Of a DNA stretch of 61,012 bases, positions 52,428 to 61,012 are shown one piece after another. The DNA is from Candidatus Omnitrophota bacterium. Lineage in GTDB: Bacteria > Omnitrophota > Omnitrophia > Omnitrophales > JACROU01. The first letter of the stretch is position 1; each line of letters opens with the position of its first letter. The notes under the pieces are model-generated. The model was not told where the DNA came from. It was given only the letters and a program-made list of their open reading frames with translations, and did not search any database. Position numbers and translations under genes: made by a program. The stretch spans positions 1 through 61,012 of the forward strand of contig JACROU010000078.1 in assembly GCA_016214265.1 (NCBI GenBank). Direction: 5' to 3'.

Positions 52428-52521
52428 CCCGGGATCCAGTCGTATTAGGTGCCAGGTTCATGAACCTGGCACCTAATTCCTCGGAGTTTGCCCCGGACAC
52501 CGATCCGGGGCGGGAATGACA
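52412..52521. repeat. Composite palindromic element, copy B
   Basis: GTCATCCCGGG...CCCGGGATCCAG at the left, GGGAATGACA at the right, and a nested palindrome AGGTGCCAGGTTCATGAACCTGGCACCT. It is an inverted relative of copy A (26936-27031) 25 kb away. It overlaps the nadC 3' end and stops 8 bases before the uvrB start codon. A second short stem CCCCGGA...TCCGGGG lies in its right part. Confidence 0.82.
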
Positions 52522-52529
52522 AAAAAAAT

Positions 52530-54554
52530 ATGTTCACTCTTGTCTCATCATTCAAACCGGAAGGCGATCAGCCGCAAGCGATTGAAAAATTAGTTTCCGG
52601 ACTCCGGCAGGGAATGAAAGAGCAGGTGCTCGTCGGCGTTACCGGATCCGGAAAAACGTTTACGATGGCCAATATCATTCGCGAGTTGGGCCGTCCGACG
52701 CTGGTGATTTCCCACAACAAAACACTCGCTGCTCAGCTTTATTCCGAGCTTAAAGAATTTTTTCCGTCGAACGCCGTCGAATATTTCGTTTCCTACTACG
52801 ATTATTATCAGCCCGAAGCGTACATTCCGCACACCGATACCTACATCGAAAAAGACGCGTCGATCAATGATGACCTCGACCGCCTGCGTTTGGCCGCGAC
52901 CAGTTCACTGTTGTCGCGCAAAGATGCGATTATCGTGGCGTCGGTGTCCTGCATTTACGGATTGGGTTCCCCGGAAGATTGGGCGGGACTCTTGGTTCAA
53001 ATTGAGCGGGGCCAAACCATCGATCGGGATGATTTGATTCGCCAACTCGTCGCGATTCAGTACGCCCGGGCCGACTCCGATTTTAAGCGCGGCTCACTGC
53101 GCGTTCGCGGAGACGTCATCGAAATTTTTCCGTCATACCGGGAAAATCCCTATCGAATTCAAATGTCCGGCGATAAAGTGGAGCAGATTACGCTTTTGGA
53201 TAAAGAAAATTTCACGCCCATCGAGGATTTGGCGAAGCTTGCGGTTTATCCGGCAAAACACTTCGTTTCATCCTCCGACCGGATCAAAGAAGCCATCAAG
53301 TCCATCGAGACGGAAGCCGCCGAGCAGGTGCGTGAATTGGAGCGATCGGGGAAAATGCTCGAGGCGAAGCGTCTTCATTCCCGGACGATGTATGATTTGG
53401 AAATGCTTCAAGAGGTGGGATACTGTTCCGGCATCGAAAATTATTCCCGCCATTTGTCCGGACGCTTGCCGGGCTCGAAGCCGTACACGCTCATCGATTA
53501 TTTCCCAAAAGATTTTTTGACCATCATCGACGAATCGCACGCGACGGTGCCACAAATCCGCGGAATGTACAACGGAGACCTGGCCCGAAAAAAGACACTC
53601 GTGGAACACGGATTCCGCCTGCCGTCAGCCCTCGACAATCGTCCGCTGAATTTCGCCGAGTTCGAGAAAATGGTCGGGCAGGTGATTTATGTTTCCGCCA
53701 CACCCGGTCCTTACGAAATGAACCGGACGGATCAAATCGTCGAACAGATTATCCGTCCGACCGGATTGATGGACCCAGAAATCGAAGTGCGTCCGACGAA
53801 AGGGCAGATCGATGATCTGGTCGGCGAAATCAAAAAGCGCGCAGCGGTTCATGAGCGCGTGCTTGTCACGACGCTCACGAAACGGATGTCGGAAGATTTG
53901 ACGACTTATCTGAAAGATATGGGCGTTCAGGTGCGGTATCTGCATTCTGAAATCGACGCGATCAAACGTATGGAAATTCTGCGCGATCTCAGGATGCGGA
54001 AATTCGATTGTCTCGTGGGCATCAATCTGCTGCGTGAAGGATTGGATTTGCCTGAGGTGTCACTCGTCGTGATTCTGGACGCCGATAAAGAAGGATTCCT
54101 CCGGAGTGACGTTTCGTTGATTCAGACCTCGGGGCGCGCGGCGCGAAATGTGAACGGACGCGTCATCATGTACGCCGATCAAATTACCGATTCGATGCGC
54201 GTCGCTATTCAAGAAACCGAACGCCGCCGGAAAATTCAGGGACGTTACAATCAGGAAAATAATGTCACGCCCACCTCCATCGTGAAAGCCATTCGCGACG
54301 GCATCGAATCCGTGCGCCGCGCGGAAGAATTCGTGAACGAAGTGGTGGGCGAATCCAGAGAAGAGTACGAGCTTAAATCGTATGTGGCCTATCTGAAAGA
54401 GCGTATGGAACGTGCTTCCGTTGCCCTCGATTTCGAAAAAGCTGCCCGCTTCCGCGACGAAATCCGCAAAGTCGAGTCGGAATACGGCATGGAAGTCATC
54501 CCCAAAGCAGCACCTAAGACCAAGCCCAAACCTAAGTTAAGACCGAAGAAATAA
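52530..54554 (+). CDS. uvrB: Excinuclease ABC subunit B
   Basis: A 674-residue DNA-damage recognition helicase. Walker [14 protein letters not shown] (near residue 38), the beta-hairpin region [16 protein letters not shown], the DESH motif in [11 protein letters not shown], ATPase motifs V/VI ([25 protein letters not shown]) and the UVR domain at 620-660 that contacts UvrC. The ATG at 52530 gives the standard [15 protein letters not shown] start. No LexA box is visible upstream, since the leader is taken up by repeat element B, and no good ribosome site is seen. Confidence 0.96.
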   Translation: MFTLVSSFKPEGDQPQAIEKLVSGLRQGMKEQVLVGVTGSGKTFTMANIIRELGRPTLVISHNKTLAAQLYSELKEFFPSNAVEYFVSYYDYYQPEAYIPHTDTYIEKDASINDDLDRLRLAATSSLLSRKDAIIVASVSCIYGLGSPEDWAGLLVQIERGQTIDRDDLIRQLVAIQYARADSDFKRGSLRVRGDVIEIFPSYRENPYRIQMSGDKVEQITLLDKENFTPIEDLAKLAVYPAKHFVSSSDRIKEAIKSIETEAAEQVRELERSGKMLEAKRLHSRTMYDLEMLQEVGYCSGIENYSRHLSGRLPGSKPYTLIDYFPKDFLTIIDESHATVPQIRGMYNGDLARKKTLVEHGFRLPSALDNRPLNFAEFEKMVGQVIYVSATPGPYEMNRTDQIVEQIIRPTGLMDPEIEVRPTKGQIDDLVGEIKKRAAVHERVLVTTLTKRMSEDLTTYLKDMGVQVRYLHSEIDAIKRMEILRDLRMRKFDCLVGINLLREGLDLPEVSLVVILDADKEGFLRSDVSLIQTSGRAARNVNGRVIMYADQITDSMRVAIQETERRRKIQGRYNQENNVTPTSIVKAIRDGIESVRRAEEFVNEVVGESREEYELKSYVAYLKERMERASVALDFEKAARFRDEIRKVESEYGMEVIPKAAPKTKPKPKLRPKK

Positions 54555-54568
54555 GCCTCTTCTGGACC

Positions 54569-54596
54569 TTGAAATCCTCCAATCATGTGCTACATT
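54569..54596 (+). promoter_or_regulatory. Promoter of the giant exported protein
   Basis: TTGAAA (54569-54574), 16-base spacer, TACATT (54591-54596), a 4/6 match to TATAAT. The expected start near 54603 lies after an upstream ATG at 54585 and just before ATG 54615. Confidence 0.5.
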
Positions 54597-54614
54597 TATT
54601 ATCTTACTAAAGAC

Positions 54615-57188
54615 ATGAGAAAAATCTTTACCTTCCTAACGTTATTCTTCTTCACGGCCAACACTTTGGTGTGGGGGGCTCCGGCAGATGCGGCTACTTT
54701 GCTGGCCGGCACTTCGCGCTCTGAAGGCGACTTTGCCATTATTCATATTCAGGACGCGCATTCCAATTATGAAGTGCAGAAAAGCATTCGCGAAATTTTG
54801 TCGCATCTTCATGACGATGAAGGTGTTAGTTTCGTCGCGCTCGAGGGTGCCTGGCAGCCGCTCGCTCCCAATGTTTACCATTTTTTTCCGGATGCAAAAT
54901 CTAATCTTAAAGTTGCCGATTATTTGGCGCAAAAAGGGGAAATGTCGGGCGCGGAACTGTACGCGCTCGAGTTGTCAGTAGGAGCGGTTCGCGAACCGCC
55001 CGTACACTTCGAGGGTGTCGAAGACGCGAAAATTTATCGCGAAGATTACGAGCTTTTCAAAAAAGTACTGGCTAGGCAGGACGAAGTTAAAAAATATTAT
55101 GATGATCTGTTTGCGAAACTGGATGTTGAAAAGTCCAAAGTCTACTCTTCTGAATTTTTAAGATTCGACCGGAATATCCGCGATTACGAAAATAAGCATC
55201 TTGAACTCGCGGCTTTTTTGAGAATTCTCGAGAAATCCGCGAAAGAAAAACTTCAAACAGAATTAACCAGCCCCGATAATCAGCGCGAATGGCCATATCT
55301 TTGCCGTATGCTTCGGGTCATGAATGCTTCGCAGGGATTGAATATGAAGGCGGTGGAAAAAGACGCCGCGAAACTCTGTATTGATTTGAACGATAAATCT
55401 CTTGCGGCCAATCCCCGCGGATTTTTCGAATCCGTTTACTTGGATTCCCTCAATAAGGGTATGCCTCTCGATGGCTATCAAGCCTTGCGTCAATATTCCG
55501 AGCATCTCATTCTCAAAAGCGAAATCATCGGCCCGGAACTTTTTGCGGAAATGGATTCATTGATCGGCAAGCTCTCCAATGCTTATGCCGCGAACGCGAA
55601 GGAAAAGGAACTTCTGAATCGTTCCCGCGAAGCGCGACTTACCGAGAAACTTTTGAAATTTGAGGCGACAGGGAGGGAATGGCAAGAATATTCTCGTGAG
55701 CCGTGGTCTGTGTACCGTGGTCCGGTTCACAGTTCACTGTCCACGGTCCACGAAACAGCTTTTCGATTTTACCAACTCGCCGAACAACGCAACCAAATCC
55801 TTCTCGACAACACGCTCGCGAAAATGAAATCGCGCGGCGTGAAAAAAGCCGTTCTCATTACCGGCGGATTTCACTCGCGGGGGATCGAAACTTTAGCGAA
55901 ACAGAAAAACATTTCGTACCGCACTATTCAACCGAAAATTCGCGAAGAATTTTCAAATCAGCGTTATCGTGATGCTGTCCTCGGCACTTGGTGGCGAAAA
56001 ACGGCTGAATCAAAAATTCCAAAACCGCTTTGGATGGTGCAAGAGCCTGACGATGCTGTTGAGCGCTCGAAGATCATAAGGATTGCCATTGCACAAATGT
56101 CACGAGCCGCTTCTCTTGGTCAGCAGATTCCAAACGCAAATACTCACTCGCTTATCCAACCACTTACGGAAGCTGAATCCCATCAGTTGGCTGAACGGGT
56201 TCTCGTAAAATTACACGGAACAAAATTCACCGAGCACGAACCCATCATTGTCAACGGCCGGCGATTTGGTTTTGAATCTGACCAAGAATTTGATCCGGCC
56301 GATCCATGGTTTGCTCTTTCCCGCATCATTCGTCTTGGTCCGCTGGTTTTTGTTGTCATTTCGCGGAGATTTGACGCTGCTGCTGTTGAACGGAAAGTCG
56401 GCTTGATGAAACAGACGCTGGGTGATGTTTTTGCCAGAAATTCCGGAAATATATTTTTTATTCAACCGACATCAGACGGAACCGAGACAAATAAAATGCC
56501 TCTAAGTCCATACTCGCGTTCCATGATTGCGGCGATGCTGGCGTACCCGGAAAAATTTAAGGGTGCCATTGCAGCTGATTTTGGTGCTGGCGACGGATTG
56601 CTTTCCCGTATCGCTCTGGGGCTTGGCGCGAAACAAGTATTTTTGATCGAAAGGGATGCTGTGAATTCGAGGATAGCCGAAGCGTTTTTACGGCAGGATG
56701 GCCGCGATAATTTCATTATTTCATCCAACGATATTACTTCGCAGCAATTCGAAACCTTTTCGCGAGAATATCAGTTGTCAGAAAAAGTAAATGTGGTGCT
56801 TGCAAACTTGGGGCCCTGGAAACATTACGGAGATGCTAATCAGCAAGTTTTGAATTTTATTGCTCGATGGAAAAATATTGAATTGCTGATTAACGGAGGG
56901 TATGGATTCCCAGAAGGCTGGATCGGAAAAGCGGGACTTCTTTTAAAGGGATTGTGGCATGTCAGTCATGAGCCCGCGTTCAAGATCGCAAAACAAAATC
57001 TTGAAAAAAATCTTTTTCTGACAGTTCTAACGCTCGCGGACGCATTCTGGATGAAATCACGCGGGCGCATTCACCCGAGGAAGCTGCCGAGGGGCTTAAA
57101 CAATTGTCCGCGATTTTGGCCGCGGAAGCTGAAACCGAATTCCGCCAGGGAGAGGATGACGGTTACAATCGTCCGGGACCTGATGTGA
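54615..57188 (+). CDS. Giant exported multidomain protein, N-terminal part (frameshifted)
   Basis: This part has 857 codons. A signal peptide (MRKIFTFLTLFFFTANTLVWG) leads into a domain (about 25-440) with IIHIQDAHSNYEVQKSI and, much later, AVLITGGFHSRGIETL; His-containing motifs spaced like this are reminiscent of ChaN/Tiki-type folds, but I cannot assign a family. A methyltransferase-like Rossmann domain follows (about 640-800: ADFGAGDGLLSRIALGLGA). A heptad repeat is translated in frame at 55695-55752. After about 57010 the frame loses coding character (MKSRGRIHPRK...), while another frame carries the obvious continuation, so the true protein probably runs on from there. The ATG at 54615 fits the signal peptide and the promoter. 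Confidence 0.75.
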   Translation: MRKIFTFLTLFFFTANTLVWGAPADAATLLAGTSRSEGDFAIIHIQDAHSNYEVQKSIREILSHLHDDEGVSFVALEGAWQPLAPNVYHFFPDAKSNLKVADYLAQKGEMSGAELYALELSVGAVREPPVHFEGVEDAKIYREDYELFKKVLARQDEVKKYYDDLFAKLDVEKSKVYSSEFLRFDRNIRDYENKHLELAAFLRILEKSAKEKLQTELTSPDNQREWPYLCRMLRVMNASQGLNMKAVEKDAAKLCIDLNDKSLAANPRGFFESVYLDSLNKGMPLDGYQALRQYSEHLILKSEIIGPELFAEMDSLIGKLSNAYAANAKEKELLNRSREARLTEKLLKFEATGREWQEYSREPWSVYRGPVHSSLSTVHETAFRFYQLAEQRNQILLDNTLAKMKSRGVKKAVLITGGFHSRGIETLAKQKNISYRTIQPKIREEFSNQRYRDAVLGTWWRKTAESKIPKPLWMVQEPDDAVERSKIIRIAIAQMSRAASLGQQIPNANTHSLIQPLTEAESHQLAERVLVKLHGTKFTEHEPIIVNGRRFGFESDQEFDPADPWFALSRIIRLGPLVFVVISRRFDAAAVERKVGLMKQTLGDVFARNSGNIFFIQPTSDGTETNKMPLSPYSRSMIAAMLAYPEKFKGAIAADFGAGDGLLSRIALGLGAKQVFLIERDAVNSRIAEAFLRQDGRDNFIISSNDITSQQFETFSREYQLSEKVNVVLANLGPWKHYGDANQQVLNFIARWKNIELLINGGYGFPEGWIGKAGLLLKGLWHVSHEPAFKIAKQNLEKNLFLTVLTLADAFWMKSRGRIHPRKLPRGLNNCPRFWPRKLKPNSARERMTVTIVRDLM
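55695..55752. repeat. Heptad hairpin translated inside a coding region
   Basis: Left arm CGTGAGC, CGTGGTC, TGTGTAC, CGTGGTC (55695-55722); right arm GGTTCAC, AGTTCAC, TGTCCAC, GGTCCAC (55724-55751). It keeps the reading frame open and encodes REPWSVYRGPVHSSLSTVH within the giant protein. Confidence 0.82.
57004..57010 (+). other. Likely one-base frameshift in an A7 run
   Basis: Adding a single A to this run of seven A residues joins the upstream frame (…NLEK) to the downstream frame (KSFSDSSNARGRILDEI…) without loss of sequence. The frame downstream has no stop to the end of the window. A sequencing or assembly error in a homopolymer, a real mutation or programmed slippage are all possible. 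Confidence 0.65.
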
Positions 57189-60100
57189 TTGCGCTGAGTC
57201 AGGCCGCGGATCAAGCCGCTAAGCTTGCCCGAATGGTGGTGAATCCTGTCCGCTATCTGTATGAAATCGAGTATCCGCCGATTCTCAGCCGCGTGCACTA
57301 TGCCGCTGTTGCCGGAGTTATTTCTGTGACTGTACTGGTGGCGGCGTATCAATCCCTGTTCAAACTGTTGGCCGGAGCTGTTCTTGCCGGCGTGATGGCT
57401 TTGTTTCTCGCAGCAGTCATTTTCACGATGATGCGGACTTTATTCCCATCGCAGAACGCGACTCTACCCGTCGATTTGGAAAATGTTTTCGGCCCAAATG
57501 ATCTCGAGATTTTCAAAGATTTCCGCCGAAAATTTTGGGATGGCGAGCATGATTTCTCCGACATCAGCAAAATTGAAAACATAAGTCTGAAATTGGCCCT
57601 CGTGTCTGAAACCATCTATGCTTACAACAATGGAATGCCGGTCAGTGCCGGAGAAATAGAAAAATTTGAAGCTCTTCTGAAAGTATTAAAACAATCAAAC
57701 AAGCCGCGCCTTATTTCTGCCGCCGAGAAACTTCTGGATGAGAGACCTTATCAAACCGCGAAAGTGCGCAAAGCCGAAGGCGCTTCGCTCGGCTCCCGCC
57801 AAAGCGACGCGGAAGTTTTTGCCGGTCTGAAAAAAATATTCGAAGACGCCGCGGTAGAACAAAAGCTTGTAAAACTAATCAAGGGGATTCAGCTTGAAGA
57901 TTTGAAATATCCCAAAGACGGGCTGATTGTTTCCGGCGATAAGCTGGGCAATCAAAAATTTTCATCAGAAAATCTTTACGGCATTTCGATTCCCGAAGAC
58001 GCCAGCGGCTACAGCGGCGATATTATGGAGGCCTACATTAAAGACAACGCGTTGCATCTTGTTGTGGCCGACGCGGTGAATCACGGCCTTTCCGCCTCAT
58101 TTAATCGATATCTGTTCCAATGCTTGATCCGGCATTATCCCCTTGAAGAGGCGAGCCGGATTTTTTCGCGTCTGCACCAGCAGCTTCGCGCTCAAAAACC
58201 CAATCTTCTTTTTGGAATCCGTTATTTTGAACTTAAACTGGATTTGGAGCGCGGAAAAATTCTGGCTCGAACAGCCACTGCGGTGAATGATCAACTGATA
58301 GAAAATTTGCAGGGACAAATGAGCCGTCTTGAGATTCTTGATTTGGAAGAAGGGGAGCAGATGATCGGCATGATGCGGCTTGATGAAACGCCATCAATGC
58401 CTTCTCCGTGGCACGAGTTGATGTTAAAAGATGGATTTCTGATTTTGCTTCAAACCGATGGAGCGTACGAGGCCCGTAACGCGCAGAAAAAAGAGTTTGA
58501 GCTGGAGCGAATCAAGGTTCTCATCAATGAGATGCTTGCGAAGAATCCTAAAATTTCCGCGAAAGCAGTTGTGGAAGGCATTCTCAGTGAAGTGAAGGCT
58601 CATTTGGGCTCTGCGCGGCTGTCCGACGATATTACGTTGCTGGTATTGCGCATGCCGAAATTTCAGGCCAGTTCACTGGGTATTAGCGAACAAAAAGATT
58701 TTGATAAATTCCAAATTGAATTAAGAAAAGGAAAAGTCGCGGATCAACGTTTGAAAGAAATTGTCGACCGTGCGGAAGCAGCGGGGCAGTTTGATTATCT
58801 GAGGAAGGTTTTCCTCAGCCGGTTGTTTGAGCAGGATGTTGATATCTTCGCTTACCGCGGATTGAAATTATTGAATGCGCGTGAAGCTATGTACCGGGAA
58901 CTATTCGGTATGTCGGTTCCAACTAAAATTTTGGATGGCGGTTCGGTAACGGTTCGCGCGGTGGCCTTCAGTCCGGATAAAAAGCGGTTTGCTTCCGGTA
59001 CATCCGAAGGATTGGTAAAAATTTGGGATGTGGAAACGGGGCGACTGGTTTTTCGATTCGACGAAAAAGGATTTTCCATTAAATCTCTGGATTTTAATTC
59101 CAATGGCAGTCAGATTTGCGCGGAGGGTGCCGATTTTTCATCCAGAATTTGGAAGCTGGGCACAGGACAAAAAATATTCTTCCCGGCACCTTCGGCGGCA
59201 AATCATAAATTATTTGATGCGGACATCCGGCCGATTAATCTCAAAACCCACGATGGCACACGTTTGGTAGCTGTGAACCGGATGGGGGATGTGGACGTTT
59301 GGCAATGGGATGAAAAAAATCCCCGCAAGTGCCGGGTGCTTTATGGAATTAAAGGGCAGTATATTTTTTCCGCGGATGTCAGCGCCGATGGCCGGTATTT
59401 TGTGACAGGAAGTCGTGATGGCCGGATTGTTGTTTGGGATTTTGAAACCGATTATCCCCGTCAGCGCGCGTATTTGGCGGGTCATGAAAGTTGTGTTTAC
59501 TCAATAAAATTTTCTCCCGATTCCCGGTGGTTGATTTCGGGCTCGCAGGATCAAACAGTAAAATTGTGGCAAAATCATGGACGTAAACTTGACGGTTTTT
59601 GGTCCCGGTTCCAAATGGGATTTGCTCTGACTGACGAAGAGGTCAGGAATCTGAAAGATTTTCTAAATAGTCTGGATCCGCGCCAGCAGGGGAACCTTAA
59701 TTATGAAGAGCGTGCTCAGCTGGAGGCCTATGCGCTTAAATGGCAGCAGGATATCGCGGTAATGGTTGGGTTTCAAGGCGAGCGTTTGGCCAGACAGCCG
59801 GACCGCGATCCGAAATGGAAAGATGATCCTTCATGGCTGGTGGAGGCGCTGGTTGAATATCTTAAGCCGTCTACGGGAATTCTTTCGGCTTATTCCATGG
59901 ACAAGCTTGAAGAGATGGAAGAGGAAATGAGGGCACAGTTAAAAATCTCCCGGCCCCGTCCACTAATAAATACTTACTGGAACGATGCGCAGAATATCCT
60001 TCTCGTCCTCGAACTTCTTCGCCGCCACGATCACATTTTCAAACTTCCCAATCCGGAATTTCCGAAAGCTTCCGGCGCGTCGCTGGGCGCTGTTCTCAAT

Positions 60101-61012
60101 CAGGCAGTGCAAGGGCTCGCGGATTTTAGGTTGAGCGACATTGATGAGCGAGACAAAGAAATATTATTCGGGCACATTCTGGAAGAGCGATTCGCGCCGG
60201 TGCGCGCGGCGCTCGAGTCGCGCGAAGGCCGTGCGCCGCTGGAAGAGATGGCGCTTGGAGACATCTTCGAACTTCTTTCCGAAAAAAGACCGCTCATTTC
60301 CGACCCGCCTCTTCCCGTGACGGGAACGCCGCTCGGCGATATCGATTTATCCAAACTCAATGATGTTACCCGGTACGAAGGCTATGACGCCGCCGCCCAA
60401 ATCGCGCGCGATCTTATGCTGGCCCATTACCTGGGATTGATCCGGATAAAAAAATTCAAAGGAGCCGTTAGTCCGCGAACCGTGTATGGACAAATAAATA
60501 AATTATTCCCGAAAGGAAAAATCATTTCAGTGAATTCAACCGTATCGGACTGGCTGAGGATTAAGTCTGGATTAAGGGAATTGGCAGGAGATTATTCAAG
60601 ATATCAAGATGACGAGGGCCAGATCGCATTTTACGAACGGGTATTTGGCGGCGACGTGGGCGAAAAACATTTGGGCAATCTATATTCCGCGCTGCCGAAA
60701 GCCGTGAAGCGGGCAGCGCACTGGAGCATGCTCAGTCTTAATTACCGGGAGGTGAAAAAGCTGAGGGAGGCGGCAAACACACTTACGGAAGAAGAGAAGC
60801 GGGATGACGAGGGTCAGATCTTATTTTATGAGCGGGTATTTGGCGATGAGGTGGGTGAGAAACATTTGGGCGCTCTTTATTCCGCGTTGCCGAAAGCGGT
60901 GAAGCAACAAGCGCACTGGAGCGTGCTCAATCTTAATTACCGGGAGGTGAAGCAATTGAGAGAAGCGGCAAACACACTTACGGAAGAAGAGAAGCGGGAT
61001 GACGAGGGTCAG
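57005..61012 (+). CDS. Giant exported multidomain protein, C-terminal part (runs off the window)
   Basis: An open frame of 1336 codons with no stop, reaching the right edge. In order: a helical region, two membrane helices near 57300-57430 (AVAGVISVTVLVAAY, VLAGVMALFLAAVIF), a linker with GASLGSRQ, and a SpoIIE/RsbU-type PP2C phosphatase domain (about 57880-58660: VVADAVNHGLSA, LLQTDGAYEARN, SDDITLLVLRM). WD40-like blades follow (about 58940-59580: VRAVAFSPDKKRFASG, GRIVVWDFE, VKLWQN), then a helical region and 65-residue tandem repeats from 60608. No start codon of its own fits well, so it is read as the continuation of the frame at 54615. Phosphatase plus WD40 suggests signalling; substrate unknown. 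Confidence 0.75.
60608..61012 (+). repeat. 195-bp (65-residue) coding tandem repeat
   Basis: Units start at GAT 60608, 60803 and 60998, exactly 195 bases apart, and the third is cut by the window edge. Each unit encodes DDEGQI.FYERVFG, then GEKHLG.LYSALPKAVK, AHWS.L.LNYREVK and LREAANTLTEEEKR. The two complete units differ at a modest number of positions. Confidence 0.92.

Noticed and set aside
54585-54614. Upstream ATG for the giant protein
   Set aside because: It lies within the predicted promoter spacer and adds residues in front of a good signal peptide; no ribosome site.

Overview
The window is gene-dense bacterial DNA: about 43 protein genes, one tRNA, few gaps, short intergenic spaces and many 4-base start/stop overlaps. 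The most telling gene is at 54615-61012, an exported multidomain giant (N-terminal unknown domain, methyltransferase-like, SpoIIE-type phosphatase, WD40, tandem repeats). With the PPi-type PEP carboxykinase-like protein, an 11-subunit-type complex I and many small palindromic repeats, it suggests an uncultured lineage of the Omnitrophota type. That assignment is a judgement from protein style, not proof. No rRNA, CRISPR, phage or transposase gene was seen.

Layout. 1-600: end of an unknown gene, HU, a long hairpin, tRNA-Pro(GGG). 642-4082 (minus): PPi-PEPCK-like giant enzyme. 4177-15837: DUF2721 membrane protein, then a sensory block of three hybrid histidine kinases (PAS/GAF, CHASE4/HAMP, CHASE/3xPAS/GAF), a small secreted coiled-coil protein, a FIST protein and a YceI protein. 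The first two kinases have near-identical promoters. 15920-17452: Wzx-type flippase bracketed by inverted repeats. 17588-26933: nuoABCDHIJKLMN without EFG, with a deletion joining nuoB to the middle of nuoC. 27043-30497: PQ-loop protein, aspartase, lipoprotein, glycosyltransferase. 30494-31000 (minus): degenerate SNase-like protein.

31058-34746 is an SOS operon. A perfect CGAAC-N4-GTTCG operator lies between the -35 and -10 boxes, and the ATG is almost at the predicted transcription start. It drives a YhcG-type nuclease, lexA, a small conserved protein and a Y-family polymerase. An S23 four-helix-bundle gene framed by perfect 30-bp inverted repeats sits inside this operon, an architecture like the intervening sequences of 23S rRNA.

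34753-41512: lipoprotein, PEGA protein, GT2, charged disordered protein, SPOUT methylase, class-V aminotransferase, a 33-aa membrane peptide and ETF-quinone oxidoreductase. 41592-48011: hom-thrC-apgM-lysC-cimA, where ApgM probably replaces homoserine kinase. 48119-54554: valS, an RluB/RsuA-type synthase, nadC, uvrB. 54615 to the end: the giant exported protein, broken by a one-base frameshift.

A recurring theme is small repeats. One family is built from degenerate heptamers (CGTGRNC-like, or TGNCGAA-like), four per arm, forming hairpins at 19785, 48015 and 55695, flanking the S23 gene, and as a single arm at 28702. Others are short palindromes and two composite GTCATCCC...GGAATGACA elements 25 kb apart. 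Several of these contribute coding sequence or stop codons to neighbouring genes.
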